Below are positions 42,254 through 51,077 of a stretch of 64,000 nucleotides of DNA, in pieces (the stretch's first letter is position 1; each line of letters starts with the position of its first letter). This stretch comes from CAIKZY01 sp044374195 (GTDB lineage: Bacteria > Actinomycetota > Actinomycetes > S36-B12), in the NCBI GenBank assembly GCA_044374195.1, contig JBILOY010000010.1, forward strand, positions 32,348 to 96,347, read 5' to 3'. The notes beneath the pieces were generated by a model, which was given only the letters and a program-made list of their open reading frames with translations, was not told the origin of the DNA and searched no databases. A program made the position numbers and the translations under genes.

Positions 42254-42573
42254 TACAGGTACGGAGCGAGATCCGCGAGGAGTGCAGCCTTCGGCTTGGC
42301 GCCGATGATCGACTTCACGATCTGGCCGCCCTGGAAGATGTGCAGGGTCGGGATGCTCGTGATGCCGTAGGAGGCCGGGGTTGCCGGGTTCTCGTCGACA
42401 TTCATCTTCGCGATGGTGATGCCGTCATTCTCGGCAGCGATCTCGTCGAGAATCGGGGCGACCATCTTGCACGGACCGCACCACTCAGCCCAGAAGTCGA
42501 CGACAACCGGCTTCGTGCTCATCAGGACGTCATCGGCGAAGCTCGCGTCGGTGACCTTCTTGGTTGCTCCCAT
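42253..42573 (-). CDS. trxA: Thioredoxin
   Basis: 106 residues with the active site WAEWCGPCKM, the cis-Pro segment ITSIPTLHIF and the FQGG turn. It reduces disulfides in cytoplasmic proteins using TrxB. Its stop codon overlaps the cwlM ATG. Confidence 0.96.
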   Translation of the reverse strand: MGATKKVTDASFADDVLMSTKPVVVDFWAEWCGPCKMVAPILDEIAAENDGITIAKMNVDENPATPASYGITSIPTLHIFQGGQIVKSIIGAKPKAALLADLAPYL

Positions 42574-42644
42574 GGCTTTCTCCTTCTGTGTGGACTCGAG
42601 GGTACGGGTGAAACGGCGGGAAATGCATATTTCAGCGGAGTGCG

Positions 42645-43577
42645 CTATTCGGTTGCGGCGAGGAAGCGCTCGGCGTCCAGAGCCGCCGCGCAGCCAGAGC
42701 CCGCTGCGGTGATCGCCTGGCGGTAGGAGTGGTCGATGAGGTCGCCGCAGGCGAAGACACCCTCGAGGTTGGTCAAGGAGGTGCGCTCCTTGACCAGCAC
42801 GTAGCCCTCGGTATCGATATCGATCTGGCCCTTGACGAGTTCAGAGCGCGGATCGTGGCCGATGGCAATGAACAGGCCCGTTGCGGGCAGCTCGCGCCGT
42901 TCGCCGGTCACGGTGTCCTCGAGCACGAGAGCCGAGACCTTCTGATCACCGAGAATGTCTACGACCTGCGAGTTCCACGCAAACTTCATCTTCTCGTTTG
43001 CAAGTGCGCGCTCCTGCATGATCTTGCTGCCGCGCAGCTCGCCGCGACGATGTACGAGGGTCACCGACTTTGCAAAGCGAGTGAGGAAGGTGGCTTCCTC
43101 GAGTGCGGAGTCACCGCCACCGACAACTGCGATGTCCTGGTCACGGAAGAAGAAGCCATCGCAAGTTGCGCACCACGAGACACCACGACCGGAGAGGCGC
43201 TTCTCGTTCTCGAGGCCGAGCTCGCGGTAGCCGGAGCCCATCGCGAGGATCACGGCGCGCGCCTGGTGCGTGTTGCCGGAGCCGTCGGTGACTGTCTTGA
43301 TCGGGCCGCTGAGATCGACAGTGACGATGTCATCGGTAACGATCTCAGCTCCGAAGCGCACCGCCTGCGCACGCATGTTCTCCATGAGTGCCGGGCCCAT
43401 GATGCCCTCAGTGAAGCCGGGGAAGTTCTCGACCTCGGTGGTGTTCATGAGCGCACCGCCTGCGGTGACCGAGCCCTCGAAAAGCAGCGGTGCCAGCTGG
43501 GCACGCGCCGCGTAGACGCCGGCCGTGTAACCGGCGGGGCCTGAGCCGATGATGATGACGTTGCGGATCTCGCTCAC
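42645..43577 (-). CDS. trxB: Thioredoxin reductase
   Basis: FAD/NADPH flavoprotein with GSGPAGYTAGVYAARA (FAD), VVGGGDSALEEATFL (NADPH), redox motif CATCDG and the C-terminal GVFACGDLID. The GTG at 43577, with AAGGA upstream, gives the standard start; the frame extends to 43604. It forms a likely operon with trxA and cwlM (72 bp to trxA). Confidence 0.95.
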   Translation of the reverse strand: MSEIRNVIIIGSGPAGYTAGVYAARAQLAPLLFEGSVTAGGALMNTTEVENFPGFTEGIMGPALMENMRAQAVRFGAEIVTDDIVTVDLSGPIKTVTDGSGNTHQARAVILAMGSGYRELGLENEKRLSGRGVSWCATCDGFFFRDQDIAVVGGGDSALEEATFLTRFAKSVTLVHRRGELRGSKIMQERALANEKMKFAWNSQVVDILGDQKVSALVLEDTVTGERRELPATGLFIAIGHDPRSELVKGQIDIDTEGYVLVKERTSLTNLEGVFACGDLIDHSYRQAITAAGSGCAAALDAERFLAATE

Positions 43578-43700
43578 GGAATTCCTTAGTTCGCCTTCGG
43601 GCACGGATCAGTACTTCGAATCCGTAGTCGGTAGAACGATTCTAGGGCGTCGGCTATTCCGAGCCGACGACGACGCCAAGGAGTGCGTGCCGAGAGCCGG

Positions 43701-44552
43701 CTACCACTCGACGGCAACCGCGAACGGCTCGGAGCCTTCGGCGTTCATCACCGGCGTGCAGCCAGGATCCACGATCCAGACGGCGAGATCACCCTTGGGA
43801 GTGGCCACCAGGGCTGATGGCGTGATCATCGACGGCATCTGCTGATCCCAGGTCGAGACGACAATGAGCCCCGCCGGCTGCCCGGCGAAACTGCCGCGAT
43901 CGACAACGAGAGCGCGTCCCTCGGGAGTGCCGGCGAGGGTCTGAACACAGCTTCGGAGACTGCCCATATCGGACATGAAGTCCTGGCCGGCCATCGGAGT
44001 AATGGGTGATGCCGGCATCGCGTCGATATCGCTGGCCTTGGTGACCTTGAGGGTGTCGCGGAAAAGCGAGGTGATCTGCGAGCCGAGGGAGGTCGCGGAG
44101 TACTCAGTTCCGCTGGCCAGTAGCCGTGAGGTCGGCATCGGGGCGCCGGATTTCATGACGGCGGAGTCGGCTGCGGCGATCTCACTACCAACGATTTCAC
44201 TTCCGGCCATCTCACTTCCAGCCACGGGCGCGGGGGCCTGTGAAGTATTCGAGACGAGCAGACCGCCGACCACGACCACGGCGGCTGCGGCCGCGACGCC
44301 GGCGACCCAACGGCCGCGATTCGCACCGGATTCGGCACGTCGGCGCCGGGAGTCAAGAGGAACCACGACTCGCTCGGCTTCGAGGGCGTTCTCCAGTTGC
44401 GCCCAGACCTCAGGCGGCATCGGCACGGCGGGAGTGTCAGCTAGTGACTCGGTGCTCTCGCGAAGGAGATCAGTGACCCAGGCGTTATCGGCGTCGTCGT
44501 TGGATGCGTCGCTGGATGCATAGTCGGATGCATCGTGCAGGTGATCAGCCAT
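43701..44552 (-). CDS. Putative membrane anti-sigma factor of SigM
   Basis: The ATG at 44552, after GGGAGGG, gives 283 residues. An acidic cytoplasmic N-terminus (about 1-90) with the amphipathic stretch WVTDLLRESTESLADTP and MPPEVWAQLENALEAER is followed by RRRRAESGANRGRW and one membrane helix (about 95-115). A Ser/Ala linker with GSE(M/I) repeats leads to an extracytoplasmic domain with two Cys. There is no zinc HxxxCxxC motif. Overlap with the sigM stop (8 bp) and the mycobacterial order sigM-rsmA-trxB support the role; direct similarity is modest. Confidence 0.7.
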   Translation of the reverse strand: MADHLHDASDYASSDASNDDADNAWVTDLLRESTESLADTPAVPMPPEVWAQLENALEAERVVVPLDSRRRRAESGANRGRWVAGVAAAAAVVVVGGLLVSNTSQAPAPVAGSEMAGSEIVGSEIAAADSAVMKSGAPMPTSRLLASGTEYSATSLGSQITSLFRDTLKVTKASDIDAMPASPITPMAGQDFMSDMGSLRSCVQTLAGTPEGRALVVDRGSFAGQPAGLIVVSTWDQQMPSMITPSALVATPKGDLAVWIVDPGCTPVMNAEGSEPFAVAVEW

Positions 44553-45243
44553 CTGTGTCGTTCCCTCCCTTCGGGTGCCGGTCCGTCTCATGCGGTTCAG
44601 ATTGGGCGGAGTGCGAGGTTTGCCCAGGCGGCGCCAGGGGTAGGACGCCTGACTGTGAGTCCGGGTTCCGCATATAGGAAAGTCGTTTAGCCAACTTTGC
44701 TCGCCCGCGTGAGCAGCGGCTCTTCACCGTGCCGGCGGGGCAGCCGAGCATCAGGGCAGCCTGGTCGACCGACCAGCCCTCGATATCGACAAGGGCCACG
44801 GCCTCACGCTGATCCTCGGGTAGTTCAGCCAGGGCGGCTGCGATATCAAGCTGGAGTTCGCGCCGGCCGATGTGGTCTTCAGGGTCGGGCAGGGCAATTC
44901 CGGTCTCTTCCTCAACCGGCAGGGGCACAGTCGGGCGAGTGCTGCGCCTGCGCATTCGATCCAGGCTGGCGTTGACCACGATCCGGTGCAGCCAGGTGGT
45001 CACCTGGGAGTCGCCGCGAAACTGCGAAGCCCGGCGGTACGCCGAGATCAGGGCGTCCTGCAGGGCATCTGCAGCATCCTCGGGATCACTGGTGGTCTTC
45101 AGCGCCACCGCCCACAGGCGATCTCGATGCCGTCGAACGATCTCGGTGAAGGCGTCTGGGTGTCCGGCGACATGAGCGGCCAGGAGCTCGCTGTCGCTGG
45201 CGGAGTCGAGGATGAGCACCTCGTGGTCGCTGGACACCGTCAC
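44545..45243 (-). CDS. sigM: ECF RNA polymerase sigma factor SigM
   Basis: Region 2 (AFTEIVRRHRDRLWAVALKT and DALQDALISAYRRASQFRG--TWLHRIVVNASLDRMRR) and region 4 (LPEDQREAVALVDIEGWSVD, LGCPAGTVKSRCSRGRAKL) are complete. A 40-residue tail extends past region 4. It directs polymerase to stress or envelope genes when released from the adjacent anti-sigma factor. GTG start, about 12 bases after the pseudokinase gene. Confidence 0.92.
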   Translation of the reverse strand: MTVSSDHEVLILDSASDSELLAAHVAGHPDAFTEIVRRHRDRLWAVALKTTSDPEDAADALQDALISAYRRASQFRGDSQVTTWLHRIVVNASLDRMRRRSTRPTVPLPVEEETGIALPDPEDHIGRRELQLDIAAALAELPEDQREAVALVDIEGWSVDQAALMLGCPAGTVKSRCSRGRAKLAKRLSYMRNPDSQSGVLPLAPPGQTSHSAQSEPHETDRHPKGGNDTDG

Positions 45244-45255
45244 AATCTAGAGGTC

Positions 45256-46719
45256 TTAGGAACGGAAGGTGACTTCCTTGAGGCCGCCTTGGTAACCGGA
45301 TCCGGAGGCGGGCAGATTCGTGAACCACACGAGCACGTATCGCCCGGTCACCGGCCGGGGGGAGCGAATCTCGATCTGCTCGCCCGCCCCGTCGACGCTG
45401 GCCACGGCTGACCACAGCGCAGGATCGGGCTGGATGTCATTGGAGACACGGATCTGCGCACTCGTGCCCACTCCATCGAAACTCAGCATCGCGGATTGAA
45501 TCGGTCTCGGTTCGCCCAGGTCGAAGACAATGCCGACGCCACCCTTGCCGTCAAGATCAGGGGTTCGATACTTGGCGGTCTGCCAGCCAGTCTCCGGATT
45601 CGCGTCAATGGCATTGACGGCCTCGTCATCGTTCTCCTTGCCCCGTCGCTTATCGGGGCGGCCATTGGAGTTGTCATCGCCGAATGGGTCGTAGCTACGC
45701 ACGCTGGCAATCGGCCAGATCTGACCGGTCGGCGCCGAGATCGTGGTTGGCGCAATCGACTCGGTGAGAATTCCGGTATCGATCGTGAGGGATTCCTGAG
45801 TCGCCGCCGAGCCGCCGAATGACAGCAGCCTGAGTCCGACGAAGCCGAGCGTGATGACAACGACGATGGCTGCGAGTACCGCCACGATGGGCTGCCAGAT
45901 CCGACGTTGCCGCTGCACGGCACTGGTGCCGGGTGCGATCGGAGTTACCTGACCGCGTGCATTGCCCAAAATGGAAGCGAAGCCGTCAATGTCGGTCACA
46001 TTTAGCAGGCCGCGGGGGCGCTGCACTGACTGCACCGATCGCGCGATGACATCGTCAATTGATCTCGGGACGCTGGCGCGAACGCGTGACGGTGTGAGCA
46101 CATGCGCACCCGCGCGTGGTGCTGGCTCGATGTTGTCGAGCGGTGGCCCCGGCCAGGTACCCGTCACCAACAGGTACAAGAGCGAGCCGCAGCCGTCGAC
46201 ATCGGCAGCCTGCTTACTGACACTGGGATCGAGAACTCCCCACAGGGCCGCATCGGTGGCAAGCCCGCGCACGCGAACCTCTCCCGCATCGGTGACGAAG
46301 ACGGAGGTGGGCCGCAGTCGCCCGTGGCTGACGTGTGTGGCCAAACCTGCGGAGACGCCACGCGCGACCTCGGTGATCAGCTCAACTGCTTCATCAGCCT
46401 TGACCGGACCGTCGGCAATGAGGTCGACCAGCGAACGTCCGGTTGCCCACTCGCTGATGACCGCGACATAGTCGTGTCCGTCGTGACTGGTCTGGAAGAT
46501 ATCGAGAACGCGAACTAAGCGACGATCCTCGATGCGCGCAGCTGCTTGGGCGGCACCAAGGAAGGCGGCAGCTCGCGTATCGGAGGCATCGAGCAATCGA
46601 AGTGAGACCAGCCGATCGAGAACTGAGTCGTGCGCTCGCCATGTAGTGACTGCGCGATCGTCGACACCCGGTTCGAGTTGCTCCAGCAACTCGTAGCGGC
46701 CGATAAACAGACCTTTCAT
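45256..46719 (-). CDS. Membrane pseudokinase with discoidin-like extracellular domain (MurJ partner)
   Basis: The ATG at 46719 overlaps the murJ TGA; the open frame to 47145 is shadow. Residues 1-255 have a protein-kinase fold (FIGRYELLEQLEPG) but no catalytic HRD or DFG: the loop reads HGRLRPTSVFV and the metal site VRGLATD. One membrane helix (about 282-305) leads to a C-terminal F5/8-type-C-like domain with NAIDANPETGWQTAKY and GIVFDLGEPRPIQSAML. In mycobacteria the same pseudokinase-helix-discoidin unit is fused to MurJ (MviN) and binds FhaA when phosphorylated by PknB. Here it is a separate, coupled gene. Confidence 0.88.
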   Translation of the reverse strand: MKGLFIGRYELLEQLEPGVDDRAVTTWRAHDSVLDRLVSLRLLDASDTRAAAFLGAAQAAARIEDRRLVRVLDIFQTSHDGHDYVAVISEWATGRSLVDLIADGPVKADEAVELITEVARGVSAGLATHVSHGRLRPTSVFVTDAGEVRVRGLATDAALWGVLDPSVSKQAADVDGCGSLLYLLVTGTWPGPPLDNIEPAPRAGAHVLTPSRVRASVPRSIDDVIARSVQSVQRPRGLLNVTDIDGFASILGNARGQVTPIAPGTSAVQRQRRIWQPIVAVLAAIVVVITLGFVGLRLLSFGGSAATQESLTIDTGILTESIAPTTISAPTGQIWPIASVRSYDPFGDDNSNGRPDKRRGKENDDEAVNAIDANPETGWQTAKYRTPDLDGKGGVGIVFDLGEPRPIQSAMLSFDGVGTSAQIRVSNDIQPDPALWSAVASVDGAGEQIEIRSPRPVTGRYVLVWFTNLPASGSGYQGGLKEVTFRS

Positions 46720-48371
46720 CGCCGAATCTTCTGACGCACGAGTGACATGGCCTGGCCAACCTCGGGTACGCGAAGAATCCAAGCGCACAGAAGGTAGACC
46801 GCGAGTCCGAGGAGGGAGATGAGCACGACTTCTTGGAGAACACCGAGTTTTGTTTGCTCGTAGATCTTCGTACCGCGTTCGAAGACGAATGCAAAGGTGG
46901 CGAACATTGCCCCGAGCGATACGAGTCCGGCGCTGATGAGCTTGACCAAGGTGACGATTGTGCGCCTGGTGTCGAGCCCGCCAAGGCGCCGGCCAAGAAT
47001 GATCCAGGAAACGATGAAGGCGATCCAGTAAGCGATGCCGTAGGACAGTGCGAGTGAGCCAACCTGGAAACCGCCGGCGCGAGAGGCGTTGAAGAGCGGC
47101 ACGGCAATCGCGAGAAGCACCACGTTGAATCCGACCGTGATCCAAAACGGTGTTTTCGTATCTTCAAGTGCGTAGTAGCCACGAAGCATCACGTAGAACA
47201 AGGTGAAGGGCAGCAGGCCGATCATGAACACCGAGACGATCGCGCCCATGATCCCCGCCTGCTCTGGCGTCGCAGCGCCGTAGCCGAACAGCAGGATGGC
47301 CACGCCGGTGCCGACACACATCAAGATTGCGGCAATGGGCACGATGAGTGCGGCGACGAGTCGCATGGTGGCGCCCACGTCATTACCGACCCTGCGAAGA
47401 TTTCCGTCGTGGGCCACTCGGCTCAGTGCTGGCAGCATGGCCGTCACGATCGACACCGTGATGACACTGTGCGGAAGCATGAAGACAAGATGCGCCTTCT
47501 GATACGTGGTGAGGCCTGCAGCGACAAGACCGGCAGCGGCAGCGTCGACATTTGCCTTTGCAGCCAATCGAGTGATCACGATGTAGGCCGCCTGGTTCAC
47601 GAACACCAGGCCGATCGTCCAGAGAGCGAGTGTTCCGGTCTTGCCGAGTCCTGAGCCCTTCCAGTCGAACCGCGGCTTCCACCTGTAGCCGGAGCGAATG
47701 AGAACCGGAATCAGGATCAAGGCCTGGACGATGACACCGAGGGTCGTGCCGATGCCGAGGATCAGCACCTGTTGCGTGGTGAGTACTCCATCGGACGCCG
47801 CTGAAGTGCCGGCGACTGCGATGAAGAGAAGGAAGGTGCTTATTGCCACGATGTTGTTGGCAATCGGAGCGAACATGGGTGCTCCGAAGCGACCTCGGGC
47901 GTTCAGAACCTGACTGAGCATCGTGTAGATGCCGTAGAAGAGCACCTGCGGAAGACACAGTCGAGCGAATGCCACAGCGAGGTCGTATTCGTTCGCGGGG
48001 TAGTTGTCAGGCGTGTAGAGATCGACGATCAGTGGTGCGCACAGCACGGCGAGGATCGAGAACACCAGCAGGATCGATCCCACGAGAGTGATCAGTCGAT
48101 CTGCATAGGCGCGGCCATCGTCGGCGTCCTCCTTCATCCTTCGCACTAGCTGTGGAACGAATACTGCATTAAGGGCGCCGCCGATCACCAGGATGTAGAT
48201 GACCGTGGGCAGCGAGTTGCCGAGCGAGAACGCGTCAGAGACTAGGAAGAAGCCGAGGGCTGCGGTTGCGGCTATGTCGCGGAAGACGCCAGTGACACGA
48301 GAGACGACAGTGCCGGCCGCCATCACAGCACTGGGCTTCATCAGCGAGCGTGCTGATGCCGGATTACTCAC
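46716..48371 (-). CDS. murJ: MurJ lipid II flippase
   Basis: MOP-superfamily protein of 551 residues with about 14 membrane helices. It has SRVTGVFRDIAATAALG at the start, GGALNAVFVPQLV, ARLCLPQVLFYGIYTMLSQVLNARGRF, and FYVMLRGYYALEDTKTPFW. It moves lipid II across the membrane. It ends without the kinase-like extension seen in mycobacteria. Start and stop overlap neighbours by 4 bp. Confidence 0.94.
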   Translation of the reverse strand: MSNPASARSLMKPSAVMAAGTVVSRVTGVFRDIAATAALGFFLVSDAFSLGNSLPTVIYILVIGGALNAVFVPQLVRRMKEDADDGRAYADRLITLVGSILLVFSILAVLCAPLIVDLYTPDNYPANEYDLAVAFARLCLPQVLFYGIYTMLSQVLNARGRFGAPMFAPIANNIVAISTFLLFIAVAGTSAASDGVLTTQQVLILGIGTTLGVIVQALILIPVLIRSGYRWKPRFDWKGSGLGKTGTLALWTIGLVFVNQAAYIVITRLAAKANVDAAAAGLVAAGLTTYQKAHLVFMLPHSVITVSIVTAMLPALSRVAHDGNLRRVGNDVGATMRLVAALIVPIAAILMCVGTGVAILLFGYGAATPEQAGIMGAIVSVFMIGLLPFTLFYVMLRGYYALEDTKTPFWITVGFNVVLLAIAVPLFNASRAGGFQVGSLALSYGIAYWIAFIVSWIILGRRLGGLDTRRTIVTLVKLISAGLVSLGAMFATFAFVFERGTKIYEQTKLGVLQEVVLISLLGLAVYLLCAWILRVPEVGQAMSLVRQKIRR

Positions 48372-48901
48372 GTGGACATGCTTCCCGATGCTGGGGACTT
48401 TCGTGTGGCATGAGCCTTGCGAATGCGCCGTGTCACTCCGACCACGACGAACACTGCGAGCGCGATGAATGCCACGAGAACAACCCAGCCGGCGACACGT
48501 GCATAGGCAGCCGAAGCCAAGGTGACAGTGGCCGGCAGGGCCAGGCGCTTTCCGGTCTCGGAGGTGACGCGGACTCCGGCGTTCAGGGGGCCGTCGCCGA
48601 TGATGCGTGCCTCGATCTCCACGCTGGTGCGCATGCCGGGATCGACGATGACGCCTTGGAGCGGATCGGAGTCCAGTCGCGATTTCGGGTACCCGACCAA
48701 TTCGATGGTCACGGTCACCGGCGTGTTACTCGTGTTCTCGACAGTGATCGGAACTCCGCCGGAGTCACCCGAGAACGTGATGCGGCCGCTCGAGAGCACG
48801 GTGACCGGGTAAACGGCGCGAGCGGTGCTGGCTGCCTGAGCCGGTGCGGCGACGACGACCATGAGGGCCACTGCTGCCAGCAGTGCGCGAAGCAGGCGCA
48901 T
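48368..48901 (-). CDS. Short DUF6049-like exported membrane protein
   Basis: 177 residues: signal peptide (1-23, APAQA-A), one Ig-like domain (about 35-130; SGDSGGVPITVENTSNTPVTV), a C-terminal membrane helix (about 137-158) and a basic tail (TRRIRKAHATRK). It corresponds in layout to the last quarter of the large DUF6049 proteins (about 700-800 residues) that precede murJ in actinobacteria, so the N-terminal bulk appears to be lost. Start overlaps the Nudix stop by TGATG. Function unknown. Confidence 0.65.
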   Translation of the reverse strand: MRLLRALLAAVALMVVVAAPAQAASTARAVYPVTVLSSGRITFSGDSGGVPITVENTSNTPVTVTIELVGYPKSRLDSDPLQGVIVDPGMRTSVEIEARIIGDGPLNAGVRVTSETGKRLALPATVTLASAAYARVAGWVVLVAFIALAVFVVVGVTRRIRKAHATRKSPASGSMST

Positions 48902-49338
48902 CAGTACTCGAGCAGCAGATCGGGAACGAGTGCGAGCAGCTTGCGCTCATCGGCGTAGCGCAGGCGCGAGCTAACCTCGTTCAAGGGAACCCAGGCAACT
49001 TCGACGACCTCGACGTCGGCATCGGAGAGCTCGCCGCCTTCGGCCTCCATCAGGAAGTGATGGACGGTCTTGTGGACCTTGTGGTTGTCGGCCATGAACC
49101 AGAAGTCGATCGTGCCGAGCGGGGCCAGAACCTTGCCGCTGATGCCGGTTTCCTCGTGCACCTCGCGCACGGCGGCATCTTCTGCCGTCTCGCCCACTTC
49201 GAGGTGGCCCTTGGGCAAGGACCAGATCAGGCGCCCGCGGCGATCACGGCGGGCGATCAGCGCCGCCATGGGGCTGCCGGTGCGATCGAGGATCAGGCCC
49301 CCGGCGGAGGTCTCCTCTACCGTCCGGGTGCTGGCCAT
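48901..49338 (-). CDS. Nudix hydrolase (MutT-like)
   Basis: 145 residues from the ATG at 49338; the frame beyond is shadow. The Nudix box GHLEVGETAEDAAVREVHEETG fits G-x5-E-x7-RE-U-x-EE-x-G-U. The opening VEETSAGGLILDRTG and the loop KVHKTVHHFLME are typical of the MutT4-type clade near pcnA in actinobacteria. It cleaves nucleoside diphosphate derivatives; the substrate is not readable. Confidence 0.9.
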   Translation of the reverse strand: MASTRTVEETSAGGLILDRTGSPMAALIARRDRRGRLIWSLPKGHLEVGETAEDAAVREVHEETGISGKVLAPLGTIDFWFMADNHKVHKTVHHFLMEAEGGELSDADVEVVEVAWVPLNEVSSRLRYADERKLLALVPDLLLEY

Positions 49339-49447
49339 GATTCGAGGATAACTGCCCAGGGCCGCCCCGCCCCGTGGCTCCGGGCGCGCCTCGATGCATT
49401 CGCCACGCATTGGCCCGCGTGGCCTGGTGCTGGCTACGCTGCACGGC

Positions 49448-50911
49448 GTGTCATCGATGAAGGCAGCCGAGACGGCGCTGGCCCCCCTGATGGGCCTGCT
49501 CACCCGTCTGGGTGAGCGATTTAGCGAGGCCGGATACGAGATCGCCCTGGTCGGCGGCCCCGTGCGCGATGCCCTGCTGGGCCGCAGTCTGATCAAGGGC
49601 CACCTGCCCGCTGAGCACGAGCAGATCGACCTTGATTTCACGACCAGTGCCCGCCCCGAGCAGATTCTGGAACTCTTGGAGGGCTGGGCCGACACCACGT
49701 GGGATGTCGGCATCCGCTTCGGCACCGTTGGCGCGCGAGTCCTAGGCCGCGAGTGCGAGATCACCACCTACCGCTCTGAGACCTATGACCCGGAGTCACG
49801 CAAGCCTGACATCGAGTTTGGCGACTCATTGGACGGTGATCTTGGCCGACGCGATTTCACCGTCAATGCGATGGCACTGCGGCTGCCGACCATGGAATTC
49901 GTCGATCTATTCGGCGGCCTTGCCGATCTTGACGCGCAGGTGCTGCGCACGCCTGGCTTGCCTGAGATGTCGTTCAGTGATGATCCGCTGCGCATGATGC
50001 GTGCTGCGCGCTTTGCCTCGCAGCTGGGTTTCGAGGTTGCGCCCGAGGTTTTAGTCGCGATGACGCAGATGTGCGATCGCATCGCCATCGTGAGTGCCGA
50101 GCGCACTCGCGAGGAGTTTATGAAGATCGTGATGTCACCTGATCCGCGCACCGGTCTCACGCTGCTGGTTGACACCGGTCTGGCTGCGCACGTGTTGCCC
50201 GAGCTGCCCTTGCTTCGGCTGGCGGAAGACGAGCATCACCGTCACAAGGATGTTTACGAGCACACGCTGATCGTGCTCGAGCAGGCGATTGATCTCGAGA
50301 CCTCTCATGAGCCGGTGTCCGGTCCTGATCCGGTTCTACGCCTTGCCGCATTGCTGCATGACATCGGCAAGCCGCGCACGCGCAAGTTTGAGGGCGATGG
50401 TCGCGTCTCTTTCCACCATCACGAAGTAGTAGGTGGACGCATGACGAAGAAGCGAATGAAGGAGATGCGCTTCTCCAACGACATGATTGATGATGTCTCT
50501 ACCCTGGTGGAGCTTCATCTTCGCTTCCACGGGTACGGCACGGGCGAGTGGACCGACAGCGCAGTGCGTCGGTACGTGCGCGATGCGGGCCCCCTGCTCA
50601 CTCGATTGCACAAGCTCACTCGTGCTGACTCCACCACGCGCAATAAGCGCCGTGCCGACGCCCTGCAGCGTGCGTACGACTCGCTGGAGAGTCGCATTGC
50701 AGTACTGGCAGCCGATGAGGAGCTCGCCTCGATTCGTCCTGATCTCGATGGTGCAGCGATTATGCGAATTCTCGACATCCCACCGGGTCCCGTGGTGGGC
50801 GAGGCCTATGACTTCCTGCTGAACCTGCGACTTGATCGTGGGCCCTTGAGCGAGGAGATGGCGACGGAGGCGTTGAAGTCATGGTGGGCGGCAAGGCCGG
50901 CCACGGAGTAA
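49448..50911 (+). CDS. pcnA: CCA-adding enzyme / poly(A) polymerase family
   Basis: The class II nucleotidyltransferase head has ALVGGPVRDALLGR, the catalytic DLDFTTSARP and RRDFTVNAMAL. A tRNA-binding segment (DPLRMMRAARFASQLGF) and an HD domain (LLHDIGKPRTR) follow. It adds CCA to tRNAs; the tRNAs seen here encode no CCA, so it is needed. GTG at 49448 or ATG at 49457 are both possible starts, divergent from the Nudix gene. The stop codon lies in the first unit of a 32-bp tandem repeat. Confidence 0.93.
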   Translation: MSSMKAAETALAPLMGLLTRLGERFSEAGYEIALVGGPVRDALLGRSLIKGHLPAEHEQIDLDFTTSARPEQILELLEGWADTTWDVGIRFGTVGARVLGRECEITTYRSETYDPESRKPDIEFGDSLDGDLGRRDFTVNAMALRLPTMEFVDLFGGLADLDAQVLRTPGLPEMSFSDDPLRMMRAARFASQLGFEVAPEVLVAMTQMCDRIAIVSAERTREEFMKIVMSPDPRTGLTLLVDTGLAAHVLPELPLLRLAEDEHHRHKDVYEHTLIVLEQAIDLETSHEPVSGPDPVLRLAALLHDIGKPRTRKFEGDGRVSFHHHEVVGGRMTKKRMKEMRFSNDMIDDVSTLVELHLRFHGYGTGEWTDSAVRRYVRDAGPLLTRLHKLTRADSTTRNKRRADALQRAYDSLESRIAVLAADEELASIRPDLDGAAIMRILDIPPGPVVGEAYDFLLNLRLDRGPLSEEMATEALKSWWAARPATE

Positions 50912-51060
50912 GTGTGTGGGCGGCTCGGGCGGCCACGGAGTAAGTGTGTGGGCGGCTCGGGCGGCCACGGAGTAAGTGTGTGGGCGGCTCGGGCGGCCAC
51001 GGAGTAAGTGTGTGGGCGGCGAGGCCGACCACGGCGTAAGCGTGTGGGCGGCGAGGGATC
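50901..51060. repeat. 32-bp tandem repeat array seeded by the pcnA 3' end
   Basis: Units begin with CCACGGAG at 50901, 50933, 50965 and 50997, and a diverged one (CCACGGCG) at 51029, exactly 32 bp apart. Each repeats the last codons of pcnA (CC-ACG-GAG-TAA) plus GTGTGTGGGCGGC. The related GTGGGCGGCAAGGCCGG just before 50901 is coding. There are no spacers, so this is a minisatellite, not CRISPR. Confidence 0.93.
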
Positions 51061-51077
51061 AGCAGTAAGTTCGAACT

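Noticed and set aside
46720..47145. Long N-terminal extension of the pseudokinase into murJ
   Set aside because: murJ is clearly coding there, and the ATGA overlap at 46719 gives a precise start.
50760..51032. Minus-strand ORFs with HTLTPW/HTYSVA repeats
   Set aside because: They are translations of the non-coding tandem repeat in other frames.
50901..51060. CRISPR array
   Set aside because: The 32-bp units abut with no unique spacers and no cas genes are present; it is a tandem repeat derived from the pcnA end.
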